28,769 bases of DNA from a virus. The stretch covers positions 1 to 28,769 of the IMG/VR virus record IMGVR_UViG_3300045996_001510. One strand, written 5' to 3'. Below, one piece after another: positions 28,155 to 28,769 of the stretch; the first letter of the stretch is position 1, and every line of letters begins with the position of its first letter. The notes under the pieces are model-generated. The model did no database searches and was not told the origin of the DNA. It saw only the letters and a list, made by a program, of their open reading frames with translations. Both the position numbers and the translations under genes were made by a program.

Positions 28155-28769
28155 GTGACGAAGAAGAAAGCAGAGGTCATCACGACCTACAAGGGTTTCG
28201 ACAAGAATCTGGCCTGCCGTGGCTTTCAGTACGAGTTCGGCAAGACCTACGTGCACGACGGCGAAGTCAAGGCCTGCAACGGCGGCTTTCATGCCTGCGA
28301 GTACCCACTGGATGTATTCGCCTATTACGCGCCCGCCGACAACCGCTTCGCCCTGGTTGAGCAGAGCGGCGACCTCTCGCGCCATGGCGACGACAGCAAG
28401 ATCGCGAGCCGCAGCATCACGGTCAAGGCCGAAATCAATCTGGCCGACATCATCAAGGCGGCGATTGAGTACACCACGAAGCGTTGCGATCCGGCCAAGG
28501 CTGCGCACACCAAGGGCAACGGGCTTGCCAACGCCACAACCGGAACCAGGTCCGCGAGCAGCGCCACCGGGGACAGCTCCGCGAGCAGCGCCACCGGGGA
28601 CAGGTCCGCGAGCAGCGCCACCGGAACCAGCTCCGCGAGCAGCGCCACCGGGGACAGGTCCGCGAGCAGCGCCACCGGGGACAGCTCCGCGAGCAGCGCC
28701 ACCGGGGACAGGTCCGCGAGCAGCGCCACCGGGGACAGCTCCGCGAGCAGCGCCACCGGGGACAGGTCC
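28155..28769 (+). CDS. DUF7666-like repeat protein, cut by the window edge
   Basis: An incomplete gene of at least 205 codons with no stop. The first 125 residues match a phage domain that I recognise as DUF7666-like: TTYKGFDKNLACRGFQYEFG, then KACNGGFHACEYPLDVFAYY, EQSGDLS and SKIASRSITVKAEI. After this the sequence turns into nine-residue repeats, SASSATGDR and SASSATGDS in alternation. Relatives carry similar Ala/Ser/Gly repeats that may form a beta-solenoid or flexible stalk. GTG 28155 is preferred since AGGGG lies seven bases upstream; ATG 28149 is too close to it. The function is unknown. Confidence 0.78.
   Translation, partial: MTKKKAEVITTYKGFDKNLACRGFQYEFGKTYVHDGEVKACNGGFHACEYPLDVFAYYAPADNRFALVEQSGDLSRHGDDSKIASRSITVKAEINLADIIKAAIEYTTKRCDPAKAAHTKGNGLANATTGTRSASSATGDSSASSATGDRSASSATGTSSASSATGDRSASSATGDSSASSATGDRSASSATGDSSASSATGDRS
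28548..28769 (+). repeat. 27-bp tandem repeats (54-bp higher-order unit)
   Basis: Eight complete 27-base units and part of a ninth follow one another to the window edge. Odd units start AGGTCC and even units AGCTCC, giving an alternating Arg/Ser in the protein and a 54-base super-period. Seven units end GGGGAC; the third ends GGAACC, as does the degenerate piece before the array at 28530-28547. Confidence 0.95.

Larger units (their letters stand above)
2662..28769. mobile_element. P22-like podovirus prophage (right end outside the window)
   Basis: The element starts at the tRNA remnant and continues past the window edge. It holds a full morphogenesis cluster in P22 order, a lysis cassette, a replication/recombination block, a divergent Cro/repressor switch and a second operator-controlled early operon. 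No structural gene seen is obviously broken; one small early gene is frameshifted at a G-tract. The integrase and right attachment site are not in view, so total size and completeness are unknown. At least 26 kb is present. Confidence 0.93.

Noticed and set aside
28325-28756. Minus-strand open frame with repeated ALLADLSPV-like units
   Set aside because: It is antisense to the DUF7666-like repeat gene. The repeat unit length is a multiple of three with no stop in this frame, so openness is automatic; there is no ribosome site and the opposite strand has the recognisable domain.
28548-28769. CRISPR array
   Set aside because: Units are contiguous 27-base repeats with no spacers and are translated in frame.

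Overview
The window joins a short stretch of GC-rich proteobacterial chromosome (1 to about 2,660) to most of an integrated P22-like temperate podovirus prophage (about 2,662 to beyond the right edge at 28,769). The host part carries a hotdog-fold thioesterase (minus) and proS (plus), followed by two intrinsic terminators. The protein sequences fit a beta- or gammaproteobacterium; I cannot narrow it further. The left prophage boundary is the 3' half of a tRNA gene (minus strand, ending CCA at 2662). It has a T-arm and an anticodon loop reading UAC (Val) but no matching 5' half. This is what remains when a phage integrates into a tRNA and the intact copy is rebuilt at the far end. That end, and any integrase, lie outside the window.

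From left to right, the minus-strand late operon reads backwards. A terminator lies at 2775-2797. Next come a lysis cassette (45-aa membrane protein, GH24 lysozyme, holin-like protein, 55-aa membrane protein), small virion proteins and a tail appendage. A single plus-strand membrane-protein gene follows at 6902-7132. Then come three ejection/internal proteins, a small protein, gp10-like, gp4-like, the coat, the scaffold, the portal and the large and small terminase subunits. In transcription order this matches P22 (3-2-1-8-5-4-10-26-7-20-16-9). The lone plus-strand gene occupies the position of P22 immI. Differences from P22 are the lysis genes at the distal end of the operon and a phage GroES-type co-chaperonin at its start. 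A twin-palindrome promoter also sits in front of the scaffold gene.

The early leftward operon (about 25.2 kb down to 20.3 kb) starts at a PR-like promoter in front of a Cro-type gene and passes a weak tR1-like terminator. It encodes small regulators, a C5-methyltransferase-like enzyme, a replication initiator, NinB, a Ref-like HNH nuclease and a DUF1064 nuclease. Most genes overlap by 1-17 bases, so an unexplained structured gap of about 240 bases at 23524-23760 stands out. Two G9 tracts occur here: one is in frame in the methyltransferase and the other breaks a small gene.

Rightward from the operators, the lysogeny operon encodes an S24-type repressor, a lipoprotein, a zinc-ribbon protein and a coiled-coil membrane protein, and ends at a strong terminator (27062-27084). 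A PL-like promoter at 27435-27463 has the same geometry as PR: a 17-bp palindromic operator sits in the -35/-10 spacer and covers five of the six -10 bases. It drives two unknown early proteins and a DUF7666-like protein whose 27-bp (9-residue) tandem repeats run off the window edge. Lysogeny is therefore probably controlled from two operator clusters by one repressor/Cro pair.
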